Of a DNA stretch of 64,000 nucleotides, positions 27,031 through 36,404 are shown piece after piece. Every line of letters starts with the position of its first letter. The stretch's first letter is position 1. The stretch is from Staphylococcus cohnii subsp. cohnii (GTDB lineage: Bacteria; Bacillota; Bacilli; Staphylococcales; Staphylococcaceae): NCBI RefSeq assembly GCF_002902365.1, contig NZ_PPQC01000046.1, positions 142,926 to 206,925 of the forward strand, written 5' to 3'. The notes under the pieces were generated by a model. The model searched no databases and had not been told where the DNA came from. It worked only from the letters and a program-made list of their open reading frames with translations. Both the position numbers and the translations under genes were made by a program.

Positions 27031-27969
27031 TTACACGTTATAACTTTTCAACATATGTTCCATCAATGTCCAAACACGTTCAACATCTACAGCCGTAGCA
27101 AAATATGCATTTTTTTCTTTGTTTGTGACATTATTTAAGTCGACTGACATTGTACCGTAAGTGAGCGAACTTTGATGTTCTATGTCGATGTGTGTCTGCT
27201 GCATAGTAAATAAGTCAGGTTGCAATAAGTATAAAATTGTACACGCATCATGAATAGGACCCCCATCCATATTAAAATGTGTTTTATAAGTAGATTTGAA
27301 AAATTCTAGTAGTTCAATAACAAATTGAGATATTTTATTATCAATGCTACTAAATCTTTGAATTACTTCATCTGTTGCTAAGACCTGATGAGTCACATCT
27401 AACCCAAAAACATTTATGTTTATCCCACTTTCAAATACTCGTTTAGCAGCTTCTGCATCCACCCAAATATTAAATTCAGCGGTAGGCGTCCAATTCCCGA
27501 AAGTACCGCCTCCCATAATTGTAATAGAATCAATTGATTGAGCAATACTAGGGTCTTTGATTAATGCAGTCGCAACATTTGTAAGTGGACCTGTTGCAAC
27601 AATTGTTACAGGATCAGCGCTTTGTTTTAATGTCTTAATAATTACATCTGCAGCGTGATATTGAGTTGGTTTCAACGATGGCACTTCAGGTAATTTAGGT
27701 CCATCTAATCCCGAATCCCCGTGAATTTCCGAAGCGAAAGAAGCAGGTTTTATTAGTGGTCGCGAAGCACCTACAGATACTTCGATATCTCGTCTTCCCA
27801 TAACTTCTAATACATTAAGTGCATTTTTGGTGTTTTTTTCAACTGCTTGGTTTCCTGCTACAGTGGTCACGGCTAATATATCAAGTGTACTATATTTCGC
27901 ACCTGCTAGAATTAAAGCTATCGCATCATCATGACCTGGATCACAATCCATGATTATCTTTTTAGTCAT
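27031..27969 (-). CDS. inosine/uridine-preferring nucleoside hydrolase
   Basis: Hydrolyses ribonucleosides to base and ribose for salvage; cytosolic, calcium-dependent. The 312 residues start with the signature KIIMDCDPGHDDAIALILA (DxDxxxDD calcium/catalytic motif), followed by TTVAGNQAVEKNTKNAL, VATGPLTNVATAL, ITIMGGGTFGNWTPTAEFNIWVDAEAA and GGPIHDACTILYLL with the conserved His-Asp pair. Length normal. GGAGTG lies 9 bases before the ATG. Monocistronic. Confidence 0.93.
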   Translation of the reverse strand: MTKKIIMDCDPGHDDAIALILAGAKYSTLDILAVTTVAGNQAVEKNTKNALNVLEVMGRRDIEVSVGASRPLIKPASFASEIHGDSGLDGPKLPEVPSLKPTQYHAADVIIKTLKQSADPVTIVATGPLTNVATALIKDPSIAQSIDSITIMGGGTFGNWTPTAEFNIWVDAEAAKRVFESGININVFGLDVTHQVLATDEVIQRFSSIDNKISQFVIELLEFFKSTYKTHFNMDGGPIHDACTILYLLQPDLFTMQQTHIDIEHQSSLTYGTMSVDLNNVTNKEKNAYFATAVDVERVWTLMEHMLKSYNV

Positions 27970-28279
27970 TTAACACACTCCAATCATCTTATGTATATTA
28001 AATATGAATTAAATCAATTTAATATGAGTATTGTTTTGTAGTAAATATTTTATCATTCAGCATCACTACCCTAATTACAACGGCATTGCTTCATTTATTA
28101 AGATTTATTTTTTATACTACTGTTAAAACAATCATACTACTTTTCTACTAGTTCCGCTTTTTATTTTCCGAAAATTCACATATTTTTATAGAAATATCAC
28201 ATTTTTTGCATGAATTGTGTTTGCTCCAATTAAAAATACTGGTAAGTTAGTATCATTACACAACTTGAGGTGGTCTTAA
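27970..28279. other. divergent intergenic region
   Basis: 310 AT-rich bases between a leftward nucleoside hydrolase gene and a rightward EmrE-type gene; it must hold both promoters. I could not assign promoter elements or an operator with confidence. Confidence 0.3.
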
Positions 28280-29239
28280 ATGCGAGCAATTTTAATTGGT
28301 ATATTAGCTGCTTTCTTTTTTTCTATTACATTCATACTAAATCATGCGATGTCTAGCGAAGGTGGCAGTTGGCTTTTTAGTGCGTCACTACGCTTTATCT
28401 TTATGTTCCCTTTTTTGTTAATGATGGTTATTTGGAACCGTAAAGGTCGTCATCATATTATTTTATTGCATATTAAGCAAAATTTTTCCAGGTGGTTATT
28501 GTGGAGTTCACTTGGTTTTGTCTTTTTTTATGTACCCATAACTTTTGTATCAAATTATAGCCCAGGTTGGCTTATTTCTGCGACATGGCAATTAACCATT
28601 ATTTGCGGCCTTTTTACAGCTCCATTTTTCTACACATATATACAACTAGGACAATCAATGAGAGAACGTATACCATGGCGTTCACTAACTACATCTAGCA
28701 TTATGATATTAGGGGTTATCATTGTACAAATTCCACACATTTCGAATATAGAATTACATATTTTCCTATTATCTGTCATACCGTTGATGATTGCAGCATT
28801 TTGTTACCCCTTAGGTAATCGTAAAATGATGGTGCTTGTTGGCAACGATTTAAATACGATCGAACGGATATATGGCATGACCTTAGTTACCTTACCATTA
28901 TGGTTGATCATTTTTCTGATTGGAGTAGCTACTCAGGGGCTACCCTCTTCAGATCAAATCACGCAAACCTTTTTAGTTGCGATTTTCTCTGGTATCATAG
29001 CAACAACATTATTCTTCTATGCAACGAATATAGTGAAACATAACCAAACTAAGTTAGCTGCTGTTGAAGCGACACAAGCGATGGAAATCGTTTTTACACT
29101 AATTGGCGAAATGTTACTTTTAGGCTTAGCGTTACCAAATTTTTTAAGTATTGTTGGTATTATGATCATTATTTTAGGTATCATCATTTATTGTTTTTTA
29201 AATAGTAAAATAAATGACAGTAAAATAGAATTGAAATAA
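28280..29239 (+). CDS. multidrug resistance efflux transporter family protein (EmrE/DMT type)
   Basis: 319 residues with about ten membrane segments (MRAILIGILAAFFFSITFILNHAMSSEGGSWLFSASLRFIFMFPFLLMMV...). The block WQLTIICGLFTAPFF, then the C-terminal half-repeat TKLAAVEATQAMEIVFTLIGEMLLLG, matches the drug/metabolite transporter subgroup annotated as multidrug resistance efflux. Substrate unknown. GAGGTGG precedes the ATG. It is followed 88 bases later by a TetR-type regulator with its own promoter, a common drug-exporter layout. Confidence 0.8.
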   Translation: MRAILIGILAAFFFSITFILNHAMSSEGGSWLFSASLRFIFMFPFLLMMVIWNRKGRHHIILLHIKQNFSRWLLWSSLGFVFFYVPITFVSNYSPGWLISATWQLTIICGLFTAPFFYTYIQLGQSMRERIPWRSLTTSSIMILGVIIVQIPHISNIELHIFLLSVIPLMIAAFCYPLGNRKMMVLVGNDLNTIERIYGMTLVTLPLWLIIFLIGVATQGLPSSDQITQTFLVAIFSGIIATTLFFYATNIVKHNQTKLAAVEATQAMEIVFTLIGEMLLLGLALPNFLSIVGIMIIILGIIIYCFLNSKINDSKIELK

Positions 29240-29260
29240 AATCAAATCCAGTTATGTTTA

Positions 29261-29297
29261 TTGACAACTTGTTCGTAAAGCAAGATAATTTGTCTAA
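29261..29297 (+). promoter_or_regulatory. sigma-A promoter with dyad before the TetR gene
   Basis: TTGACA (29261-29266), 17 bases, GATAAT (29284-29289). An imperfect dyad (TTGACAA...CTTG...CAAG...TTGTCTAA) spans the promoter and could be an autoregulatory operator. Confidence 0.65.
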
Positions 29298-29327
29298 TGA
29301 TAATAACAAATATAGAGGTGTAATTAA

Positions 29328-29897
29328 TTGACTCATACTCATATAGATCCCCGTATTATAAGAACTAAAAAATTATTAATGAACGCTTTTCGTGAAATTG
29401 CAAAAGAAAAAAAGTTAGTGTCAATTACGGTTAAAGATATTACCGAACGTGCCACTGTCAATCGTGCTACCTTTTATGCTCATTTTTACGATAAATATGA
29501 CATCATGGATTATACATTGTCCGAAACAATCTTAAAAAATTTAAATCAATCGCTCAATATGGTTGCAGAATTAAATGAAAAAGCACTGTGCCAATGTTTT
29601 ATTACAATTACTAGTTATATCCAAGATACTCATGAGGAGTGCCGTCTAAATAGTGAAGCATATGGGGAAATTGTCGAGAAAAGAGTTAAAGAAGAATTAG
29701 AAGATATTTTCTTAAAATTAATGTCTGATGAACACAAAGATATAGATAGAGAGACTCTTGCTACAAGTGCACGATTTCTATCATGGGGATTATACGGCAT
29801 TGCTAAACATTGGTTCCATTCGAGTAATTTACCTGCTGAATCATACATCAACAAGTCATTACCTTTCATTACATCCCAACTTTCAAATCAAAAGTAA
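29328..29897 (+). CDS. TetR/AcrR family transcriptional regulator
   Basis: 189 residues with an N-terminal TetR helix-turn-helix (ITVKDITERATVNRATFYAHFYDKYDIMDYTL, about 34-65) and a helical ligand/dimer domain ending SYINKSLPFITSQLSNQK. The start is TTG at 29328, 8 bases after AGAGGTG; no in-frame ATG is better placed. It follows the EmrE-type exporter and probably controls it or itself; the effector is unknown. Confidence 0.85.
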   Translation: MTHTHIDPRIIRTKKLLMNAFREIAKEKKLVSITVKDITERATVNRATFYAHFYDKYDIMDYTLSETILKNLNQSLNMVAELNEKALCQCFITITSYIQDTHEECRLNSEAYGEIVEKRVKEELEDIFLKLMSDEHKDIDRETLATSARFLSWGLYGIAKHWFHSSNLPAESYINKSLPFITSQLSNQK

Positions 29898-29950
29898 TTT
29901 GCACAGTGAGTTTGACGATGAAAATAGTTATTCTATAATCATTCACATTA

Positions 29951-29994
29951 CCCCTCGTTAAAGCTTAAGTTATCGAAACTTTTTTAACGAGGGG
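29951..29994. terminator. hairpin between convergent genes
   Basis: CCCCTCGTTAAA (29951-29962) pairs exactly with TTTAACGAGGGG (29983-29994), loop 20 bases. Neither flank has a good T-tract, but its position between converging genes suggests a bidirectional terminator. Confidence 0.5.
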
Positions 29995-30021
29995 ATTGAT
30001 CTATTTAAGTAAAATACATGC

Positions 30022-30792
30022 TTAAACATTGTGTTCATTGATAAATTGTAATACTTCGCCTGTAATCGCTACTGCATTATTGCTTTCTCCTTCTATACCA
30101 CCATAATGTAGACCGATTAATTCATTATTTGCATTAAAGACAGGTGAGCCTGAATTTCCGCCAAATGTGCTGGCACTATATGTTAATATACTGTCATTGT
30201 TACTTATGACTTTACCCGAGCTTTCCCACATCGTTGCTAAAGGTTTGTCACCTGGATAACCTGTAACTGTTATTGGATCATTACTAGACACAGTACTAGT
30301 TTCACCAATTGTGGCAGGTGTCACAACATCTCCAACTGATTGCCCTTCATTGTTTTTATTAAAATGAACTAGTACTAAGTCAGCATCTCCAGGATAGGCT
30401 ACCACTTCTTTTTCTGTAAATGTACCATACGGAAAACTCTTTTCGTTTTCAGCAGCAGGCGCAAATGATAGCTTTCCATCACCGTTATTTACTACATGCT
30501 TATTCGTCAATACTGTATTTTTACCAACAACCACACCAGTAGCGATTGTTTCTCCTTTTTCTATGTAGCCGATGGATTGGTAATGACTAGATTGAGTATT
30601 TTCAATTTGATGTCTATTTTCACCTGGTAACATGACTCTTGGTGTGGCAGTACCTACTTGATTGCTCTCATTAGCCTGTTGCGAACTTTTCATAGTATCA
30701 TTTTGATTTTGTGCTTGTACCTCAGCATTGATAGCGCTTGATAAAAATAATAGTGTGCCAATAATGATGCTGACTAATATGTTTTTCAACAA
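30022..30792 (-). CDS. V8-type glutamyl endopeptidase, secreted serine protease
   Basis: 256 residues related to SspA of S. aureus and Esp of S. epidermidis, which cut after Glu. A signal peptide (ILVSIIIGTLLFLSSAINAEVQA) and a propeptide lead to RVMLPGENRHQIENTQSSHY, where the mature enzyme of relatives begins at VILPNNDRHQI. The triad is visible: His in VLTNKHVV, Asp in PGDADLVLVHF, Ser in TFGGNSGSPVF. PITVTGYPGDKPLATMWES is almost identical to relatives. It uses a TTG start; AGGAGG precedes two adjacent TTG codons. No staphostatin or cysteine-protease gene is adjacent, and the repeat tail of SspA is absent. Confidence 0.9.
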   Translation of the reverse strand: MLKNILVSIIIGTLLFLSSAINAEVQAQNQNDTMKSSQQANESNQVGTATPRVMLPGENRHQIENTQSSHYQSIGYIEKGETIATGVVVGKNTVLTNKHVVNNGDGKLSFAPAAENEKSFPYGTFTEKEVVAYPGDADLVLVHFNKNNEGQSVGDVVTPATIGETSTVSSNDPITVTGYPGDKPLATMWESSGKVISNNDSILTYSASTFGGNSGSPVFNANNELIGLHYGGIEGESNNAVAITGEVLQFINEHNV

Positions 30793-31034
30793 AACCTACC
30801 TCCTATTAAAAATATTACTTTTTAAATTTACAGAATTTTAAGATTTTAATCAATTATTACTTAGTATATTAATTATGTGATTTAAACAACATATTGCTCA
30901 CTTTGTCGCTTATGCAATGAATTTATAAACATGTTGTTTGCATTATAATAACTCATGCCATATAATCTATCTAAACAACAAGTGTTACTTAGTTTACAGT
31001 CGTTGTTTAATTTAATTGAAGAGGAGGGATAGAC

Positions 31035-32006
31035 GTGACAACAATTCAGACACACAGTGGTTTTCAAAGAACTTTTCAACAGGAACATTTAACCTTAGGA
31101 TTAATGTCACCCTTTGATGATTCTGAAAATATCGCATTGCCAATTGATCAACAAATAGCATTAGTTCAATATGCTGAAAAACTTGGATTCACAAGCTTAT
31201 TTGCGCGAGATAATCCTTTATATAGTCCGCACCTTGGTAATGTAACGACAAACTACGATCCGTTTGTGTTTTTAACTTTCATCGCTGCTAACACATCAAA
31301 AATCGCTCTCGGAACATCTAGTATTGTTGCGACATTACGTCATCCTGTGCATATAGCTAAAGCATCTACCTCTCTTGATTTAATATCAAACGAGCGATTA
31401 TTATTAGGGATTTCTACTGGAGATCGTCAATTTGAATTTCCAACTTTTAAAATCAATCCAAATGATCTAAGTCAACATTTTCGATCAGCTGTGTCATCTT
31501 TAAAAGAATTATGGCAATCATCATCACCACAAACGTCAAATACTTTATTTGAACTGTACGAAGATTCTGGCTTACAAGTATTACCAAAGCATAAGCATAT
31601 TCCTATGTTCGCAACAGGATACGCCAAACAACATATTGATTGGTTAAAAACACATGTGGATGGTTGGTTATTTTATCCTCAACCTTTCCAACAACAAAAA
31701 GCTTTATTACAGCAATGGCATCAAAATGATACATTCAAACCCTTTATGCATCCTTTGGTAATTGATTTATCAGTTAATCCGAATGAACTTGTAAAGCCGA
31801 TTAAAGGTGGTTATCGCCTAGGAAGAAACACTTTGTTAAACATCCTAAAAGCATATGAACGTATCGGAACCAATCATATCATGTTACAGTTTATAACCAA
31901 CGACAGAACTTATAAAGAAATATTAACAGAGGTAGGTAATGAAATTATTCCACACTTTCCACCTCGACATTTACAGGAGGACAAAATTTATGAAACTACT
32001 AGATAG
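31035..32006 (+). CDS. LLM class (luciferase-like) flavin-dependent oxidoreductase
   Basis: 323-residue bacterial luciferase-like monooxygenase. Markers: TLGLMSPFDDSENIALPIDQQIALVQYAEKLGFTSLFARDNPL, then ALGTSSIVATLRHPVHIAKASTSLDLISNERLLLGISTGDRQFEF. These proteins use FMN; the natural substrate here is unknown. GTG start at 31035 after GAGGAGGG. It overlaps the DUF896 gene by 17 bases, so the two are translated from one mRNA. Confidence 0.85.
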   Translation: MTTIQTHSGFQRTFQQEHLTLGLMSPFDDSENIALPIDQQIALVQYAEKLGFTSLFARDNPLYSPHLGNVTTNYDPFVFLTFIAANTSKIALGTSSIVATLRHPVHIAKASTSLDLISNERLLLGISTGDRQFEFPTFKINPNDLSQHFRSAVSSLKELWQSSSPQTSNTLFELYEDSGLQVLPKHKHIPMFATGYAKQHIDWLKTHVDGWLFYPQPFQQQKALLQQWHQNDTFKPFMHPLVIDLSVNPNELVKPIKGGYRLGRNTLLNILKAYERIGTNHIMLQFITNDRTYKEILTEVGNEIIPHFPPRHLQEDKIYETTR

Positions 32007-32223
32007 AATTAACCAATTAGCAAACAAAGAAAAAGTGCAAACTTTGACTGTAGAAGAAAAACAAGAGCAACACGTGTTAAGACAAGAATATCTTCAAATG
32101 ATTCGCGGCCAAGTCGTTAACACATTTTCTACTTTGAAAGTTGTAGATCCTTTAGGTGAAGATGTTACACCTGATAAAGTTTATAAATTGCGTGAAGAAA
32201 TGGGCACACTAAATTTAGATTAA
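31990..32223 (+). CDS. DUF896 (YnzC/YneB-like) family protein
   Basis: 77-residue soluble helical protein (MKLLDRINQLANKEKVQTLTVEEKQEQHVLRQEYLQMIRGQ...), of the DUF896 family. The motif LTVEEKQEQHVLRQEYLQMIRGQ is diagnostic. B. subtilis relatives belong to the SOS regulon in one case; function here unknown. ATG at 31990 follows CAGGAGG, inside the end of the LLM gene. A strong terminator follows. Confidence 0.9.
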   Translation: MKLLDRINQLANKEKVQTLTVEEKQEQHVLRQEYLQMIRGQVVNTFSTLKVVDPLGEDVTPDKVYKLREEMGTLNLD

Positions 32224-32268
32224 TAAGAAACCCGTCAAGCAACTGATACTTGACGGGTTTCTCTATAA
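32224..32268 (+). terminator. rho-independent terminator after the DUF896 gene
   Basis: AGAAACCCGTCAAG (32226-32239) pairs exactly with CTTGACGGGTTTCT (32250-32263), 10-base loop. Confidence 0.85.
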
Positions 32269-32431
32269 CTATTAAATTGAAACGTGTTAATAACTCTGTT
32301 CATTATATTTTATACTTATCTTTTCATTTTAAAGAGTTGATGCTTTCTAACACACTTTTAAGCTGAAATATTAGTAATGAAAGCAATGTGTAACATAACT
32401 ATATAACAACATAGAAGCATCTTTTCTACGT

Positions 32432-33289
32432 TTAACTATTTAATATCTTTTCCATGGATCGATCTACACTGCCTGCATACATACTGCCAAATTTCAGTAA
32501 ATGCACCATTAATAAATACAAACGATAAAATTCTAGTCTTTCATTGGCACCTTTACTTAAAGGATAATGCTTATTATAGGAATCATAAAAAGTTTGAGTA
32601 AAGCCACCAAACACAGTAGTTATACCTAAATCAAATTCTCTATCACCATATAGTGGTGCCGGATCAAACAATGCAGGTTGACCATTTTCTAAAAACATAT
32701 AATTACCACCCCACAAATCACCGTGCAATAATGAGGGTTTACTTGTATGGTCACTCAATGCACTTACAATGACTTCCCGCACTCTATGATAAGTTTGTAC
32801 ATCTTCCTCTATCCATAAACCTTGATCTACCAATCTATCTTTTAAATGATCTAAACGACGTTCAACAAATATGGTCGTCCAACTATCAGACCAATCATTG
32901 TCGAATGATACATCACCACCCTCATAAGGTAAATCAAAACCAAACTTGCCATCTGGCTGCTGTTGTTGATGCATTTTAGCTACCAATTCTCCAAGTTCAG
33001 CTTGGCTACCTTGGTTTCCTTCATTTAAAAAACTTAGCAAAAGATAGGCATCTCCATCGATTTCACCACTATCTATGACTATTGGCGCAGTAATTCCAGC
33101 TTTTTCAAATAAATTAAGGCCAGCAACTTCGGCATCAAAAAAGGCTTTACTTCTCTGACGTTGTATTAATAAAAAATATGGCTTTTGAGATGTTTCTACG
33201 CGATAGGCTTCGTTAACGTCTCCACCGCTTACTGGTGCAATAGACTGTATATTGTCTAATGGTAATTGTGATTGCCATTGTTTTTTCAT
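32432..33289 (-). CDS. fructosamine kinase family protein
   Basis: 285-residue protein-kinase-fold enzyme related to fructosamine-3-kinase, which phosphorylates sugar adducts on proteins or amines so they can be released. Visible: the nucleotide loop PVSGGDVNEAYRVE, catalytic LLHGDLWGGNYMF (Asp), and the metal-binding FDPAPLYGDREFDLG. Length normal. GGAGG precedes the ATG. Stand-alone; in vivo substrate unknown. Confidence 0.88.
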   Translation of the reverse strand: MKKQWQSQLPLDNIQSIAPVSGGDVNEAYRVETSQKPYFLLIQRQRSKAFFDAEVAGLNLFEKAGITAPIVIDSGEIDGDAYLLLSFLNEGNQGSQAELGELVAKMHQQQQPDGKFGFDLPYEGGDVSFDNDWSDSWTTIFVERRLDHLKDRLVDQGLWIEEDVQTYHRVREVIVSALSDHTSKPSLLHGDLWGGNYMFLENGQPALFDPAPLYGDREFDLGITTVFGGFTQTFYDSYNKHYPLSKGANERLEFYRLYLLMVHLLKFGSMYAGSVDRSMEKILNS

Positions 33290-33494
33290 AAAAATATCCC
33301 TCCATTATTCCATCACATCATTGTACTATTACCGTTTTATTTAAAATTTAATCAAAATCAGTTTCTTCTCTAATAATTTGAAGGTTATATTAATATTTCT
33401 TATTTATACTAGGCATATGAATACTAAAATGCTAGTCTATTAAAGACATATATTTTCATCTACTACTAATTTAAACAAATGGAGCGATTACAAC

Positions 33495-34559
33495 ATGTAT
33501 AAGTTAATTAAACCTATTTTATTTCAATTAGACCCTGAAAAAGCACACGGCATGACTATTAATGCCCTTAAAATCCCTCAAAAGCACACTATATTGCTGC
33601 CAATACTCGAAAAAATATTTCATTATAGACATCCTATATTATCTCAAAGCATCAAAGGTATACATTTTGAAAATCCAATCGGATTAGCTGCGGGATTTGA
33701 TAAATCTTGTGAAGTTCCTAAAGCACTAGATAAAGTTGGACTTGGATCGTTAGAATTAGGGGGCGTAACACCTAAACCACAGCCTGGCAATCCTAAACCA
33801 CGCATGTATCGATTAGTAGAAGACCACGCGCTAATCAATCGTATGGGGTTTAATAATTTAGGTATGAATAAAGCGTTGAGTAATCTAAGAAAATATAGTT
33901 ACCATACGCCTATAGGCTTAAATGTTGGAGTAAATAAAGCAACGCCATATGAAGCACGTTACCAAGATTATATAAAAGTCATAGACACATTTAAAAATGA
34001 CGTTACATTTTTTACCGTTAACATCAGTTCTCCTAACACGGAAAACCTACAAAGTTTTCATGATAAAAATGAATTTTCTCAATTATGTACTGCTATACAA
34101 AATTATAAAGCACAACATGAGCTTAACGTACCTCTTTTTATAAAATTAACATCTGACCTTAGTACAGAAAATTTGTCTCGAATGCTTAAACCTATAACAC
34201 AAACGTTTGATGGCATCATTTTAGCAAATACTACGCAAAAGCGTGAACAATTACATTCCATTAATCAAAAAGAATCTGGTGGGTTAAGTGGCAAACCTTT
34301 ATTTAAACGAAATTTAAAACTGATTGCACATACCTATAAAGAAACGCAAGGTCAGTTTTTAATCATTGGTACTGGTGGCATTTTCGAAGCGAATGACGTC
34401 ATCAAAATGTTACGTCATGGCGCATCGCTGGTTCAAATTTATAGTTCACTCGTATTTGAAGGCCCTGGATTAACTAAAACCATGAACAAACAGCTGGCAC
34501 AATATTTACTAAGCAATGGATACAAACATATCGGTGATATCATAGGATTAGATGCGTAA
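33495..34559 (+). CDS. pyrD: dihydroorotate dehydrogenase (quinone), class 2
   Basis: Oxidises dihydroorotate to orotate with electrons to the quinone pool; membrane-associated. The 354 residues begin with the amphipathic N-terminal helices of class 2 (MYKLIKPILFQLDPEKAHGMTINALK). FMN-binding blocks are IGLAAGFDKSCEVPKAL, LELGGVTPKPQPGNPKPRMYRL and IGTGGIFEANDVIKML. The catalytic Ser lies in FFTVNISSPNTENLQ. It is separate from other pyr genes, as in S. aureus. TGGAG lies before the ATG. Confidence 0.96.
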   Translation: MYKLIKPILFQLDPEKAHGMTINALKIPQKHTILLPILEKIFHYRHPILSQSIKGIHFENPIGLAAGFDKSCEVPKALDKVGLGSLELGGVTPKPQPGNPKPRMYRLVEDHALINRMGFNNLGMNKALSNLRKYSYHTPIGLNVGVNKATPYEARYQDYIKVIDTFKNDVTFFTVNISSPNTENLQSFHDKNEFSQLCTAIQNYKAQHELNVPLFIKLTSDLSTENLSRMLKPITQTFDGIILANTTQKREQLHSINQKESGGLSGKPLFKRNLKLIAHTYKETQGQFLIIGTGGIFEANDVIKMLRHGASLVQIYSSLVFEGPGLTKTMNKQLAQYLLSNGYKHIGDIIGLDA

Positions 34560-34590
34560 AATATTTTAGTTTTTCTAGTCGAATTATTTA

Positions 34591-34619
34591 TTGTAAAATA
34601 TTAATTGTGAAATTATGAT
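34591..34619 (+). promoter_or_regulatory. sigma-A promoter of the universal stress gene
   Basis: TTGTAA (34591-34596), 17 bases, TATGAT (34614-34619), about 47 bases before the start codon. Confidence 0.5.
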
Positions 34620-34665
34620 GATTTTTTATTATATAGGGTAAACAATTATCGAAGGGGGCGCTACA

Positions 34666-35088
34666 ATGTATAAAAATATATTATTAGCATATGATTTTGA
34701 TAATTCTTTTAATAACGTTCCTAAAGAATTACAAAATTTAACTACCGGCGTTGACAATGCAAAAATTACTATTTTCAACGTTATACCTGAAGGTGATTTA
34801 CAAACTTCGGTTCGCTATGATGGCAAACATTTTGAAGAATTAGCTGAAGAAAAAGGTAATGAGATAACACCTTTTGTAGAAAAATTAGAATCACTCGGCT
34901 TAAAAATTCAAGTGAAGTTTCGTTCTGGCTATATTAAACAAGAAATATTAAGTGAAATCGAAGAAAACAGCTATGATATCATCGTTATGAGTAATAAACG
35001 GGCCAAACCAGACATAAAAAATGTACTGGGAAATGTTACTCATAAAATCGCTAATAGCGCAAATATTCCCGTACTTATTATAAAATAA
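34666..35088 (+). CDS. universal stress protein family protein
   Basis: 140-residue UspA-fold protein: N-terminal strand YKNILLAYDFDNSFNN, internal YDIIVMSNKRAKPDIKNVLGNVTHKIANSANIPVLIIK with the GxxxxKI(A)-type nucleotide-binding end. The usual ATP-binding G-2x-G-9x-G is only partly kept (VLGNVTHKIANSANIPV), so nucleotide binding is uncertain. AAGGGGGCG precedes the ATG. Monocistronic with its own promoter and terminator. Confidence 0.88.
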   Translation: MYKNILLAYDFDNSFNNVPKELQNLTTGVDNAKITIFNVIPEGDLQTSVRYDGKHFEELAEEKGNEITPFVEKLESLGLKIQVKFRSGYIKQEILSEIEENSYDIIVMSNKRAKPDIKNVLGNVTHKIANSANIPVLIIK

Positions 35089-35100
35089 TTGAACATCATT

Positions 35101-35140
35101 GAAAAACTCATTATTCTATTAAGGAATAATGAGTTTTTTG
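35101..35140. terminator. bidirectional rho-independent terminator
   Basis: AAAAACTCATTATT (35102-35115) pairs with AATAATGAGTTTTT (35125-35138), 9-base loop, T-run following. It serves the stress gene and probably the leftward HAD gene ending at 35149. Confidence 0.85.
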
Positions 35141-35148
35141 TCGTTATT

Positions 35149-35970
35149 TTAGTTTGTAGTATCGTTATCTTGTTTTAAATAGCGCTCGATGACTTGTAGC
35201 ACACCTGATTCATCATTGGAAGGCGCTCTGTAATTTGCGACATCAGCCACTCCAGGACTACATTCAGCCATTGCATAACTATATGGAGTCAAAGCTAACA
35301 TTTCTATATCATTATTTGCATCTCCAAAAGCTAGCAATTCTTGTGGTTGTATCTCCCATTTATCTAAAAGTGTTTTAATCGCCACACCTTTATTCACTTT
35401 AGGTAAAATTAAATCCAAACTATCATTCCCACTTGTAACTGGCTTTATTTCTTCACCATATTGTGCTTTCAAACCTTTCATTACTTCATCTAAAAGTAAT
35501 GTATCTTTAATTCTGAGCGCAATCTTAACAAATTCATCTTGCTCAATGTTTTTAAAGTCAGAGACTTTCGTTATATTAAAATAATATTTATTTAAAAATG
35601 ATAAAAAGTCATTACTCACATCTTCTAATACATAGGCACTTTTAACTCCGCTTAACACAATATCTTCAATATGATAATGATTAATAATCAAATTTAAAAC
35701 GTCAAATACCAATTGTTGATCAAAATATTCAGCTGCTTCTAACTTGTTATTTTGATACGTCACTGCACCATTTTCAGCGATATACGTTATCTGATGATCC
35801 TTACCTGAAAAAAATGAACGTAATTGCGCATATTGATTACCACTTGCAATGATAAATTTTATATCTCTTTCCATCATGCTTTCAAAAATTTTATTGAAAT
35901 AAGCTTCATCAAATGTATTATCAGATTTAAAAAAAGTACCGTCTTTATCTACTGCTATTGCTTTTATCAA
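35149..35970 (-). CDS. Cof-type HAD-IIB family hydrolase
   Basis: 273-residue sugar-phosphate/nucleotide phosphatase of the Cof group. Motif I AVDKDGTFF (nucleophile Asp), motif II FIIASGNQY, the Lys in LPKVNKGVAIKTLLD, and motif IV AFGDANNDIEMLAL are present, with a C2-type cap between. Substrate unknown. TTG start at 35970, 7 bases after GGAAGGTG. Confidence 0.9.
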   Translation of the reverse strand: MIKAIAVDKDGTFFKSDNTFDEAYFNKIFESMMERDIKFIIASGNQYAQLRSFFSGKDHQITYIAENGAVTYQNNKLEAAEYFDQQLVFDVLNLIINHYHIEDIVLSGVKSAYVLEDVSNDFLSFLNKYYFNITKVSDFKNIEQDEFVKIALRIKDTLLLDEVMKGLKAQYGEEIKPVTSGNDSLDLILPKVNKGVAIKTLLDKWEIQPQELLAFGDANNDIEMLALTPYSYAMAECSPGVADVANYRAPSNDESGVLQVIERYLKQDNDTTN

Positions 35971-36023
35971 ATGTTACACCTTCCATTCCTGTACAAATCA
36001 TTAAAAGATGGGGTTATAAGTCA

Positions 36024-36404
36024 TTACATCACAATGACATTGAATAAATGGCCATCTATATCACTAAATAAAGCCCCGTAATATCCCTCATGTTCCGTGC
36101 CTGTTTCTAGTACTTTTCCGCCTGCTTGTTCAACCAACGAAACTAACGTATCAACTTCTGGTTTTGTTGAAACCGAAAGTGATACTAATGTTTCATTGTT
36201 ACCTATAGACGAAAGTCTAGAAACTTTTTCAAATTGTTTTTTTTTCTATCAGCATAATGATTTGGCCACCTTTCGTTTGAATACCTCGCATTTTATTCAT
36301 CATGTCTTTATGTTTTTTGATTGCAAACCCTATAGTATCAAAAATTTTTCACTAGCTTCCAAATCTTGTACTGGCAAATTGAGCCATGCTGCATTAATTT
36401 CCAT
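36024..36404 (-). pseudogene. VOC (glyoxalase/bleomycin resistance) family gene with two frameshifts
   Basis: ATG at 36404, after AGGGAG, begins MEINAAWLNLPVQDLEASEKF. Frame is lost at a run of five A on the + strand at 36340-36344 (six expected) and continues in the next frame as DTIGFAIKKHKDMMNKMRGIQTKGGQIIMLIEKK. A run of nine T at 36237-36245 (eight expected) then restores the first frame: FEKVSRLSSIGNNETLVSLSVSTK...EGYYGALFSDIDGHLFNVIVM, stop at 36024. With both runs corrected, a full VOC protein of about 126 residues results. Two opposite one-base indels in homopolymers could be true decay or sequence errors. Confidence 0.8.

Noticed and set aside
30882-31088. Leftward 68-codon frame upstream of the LLM gene
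   Set aside because: Overlaps the GTG start and ribosome site of the LLM gene and has no ribosome site of its own.
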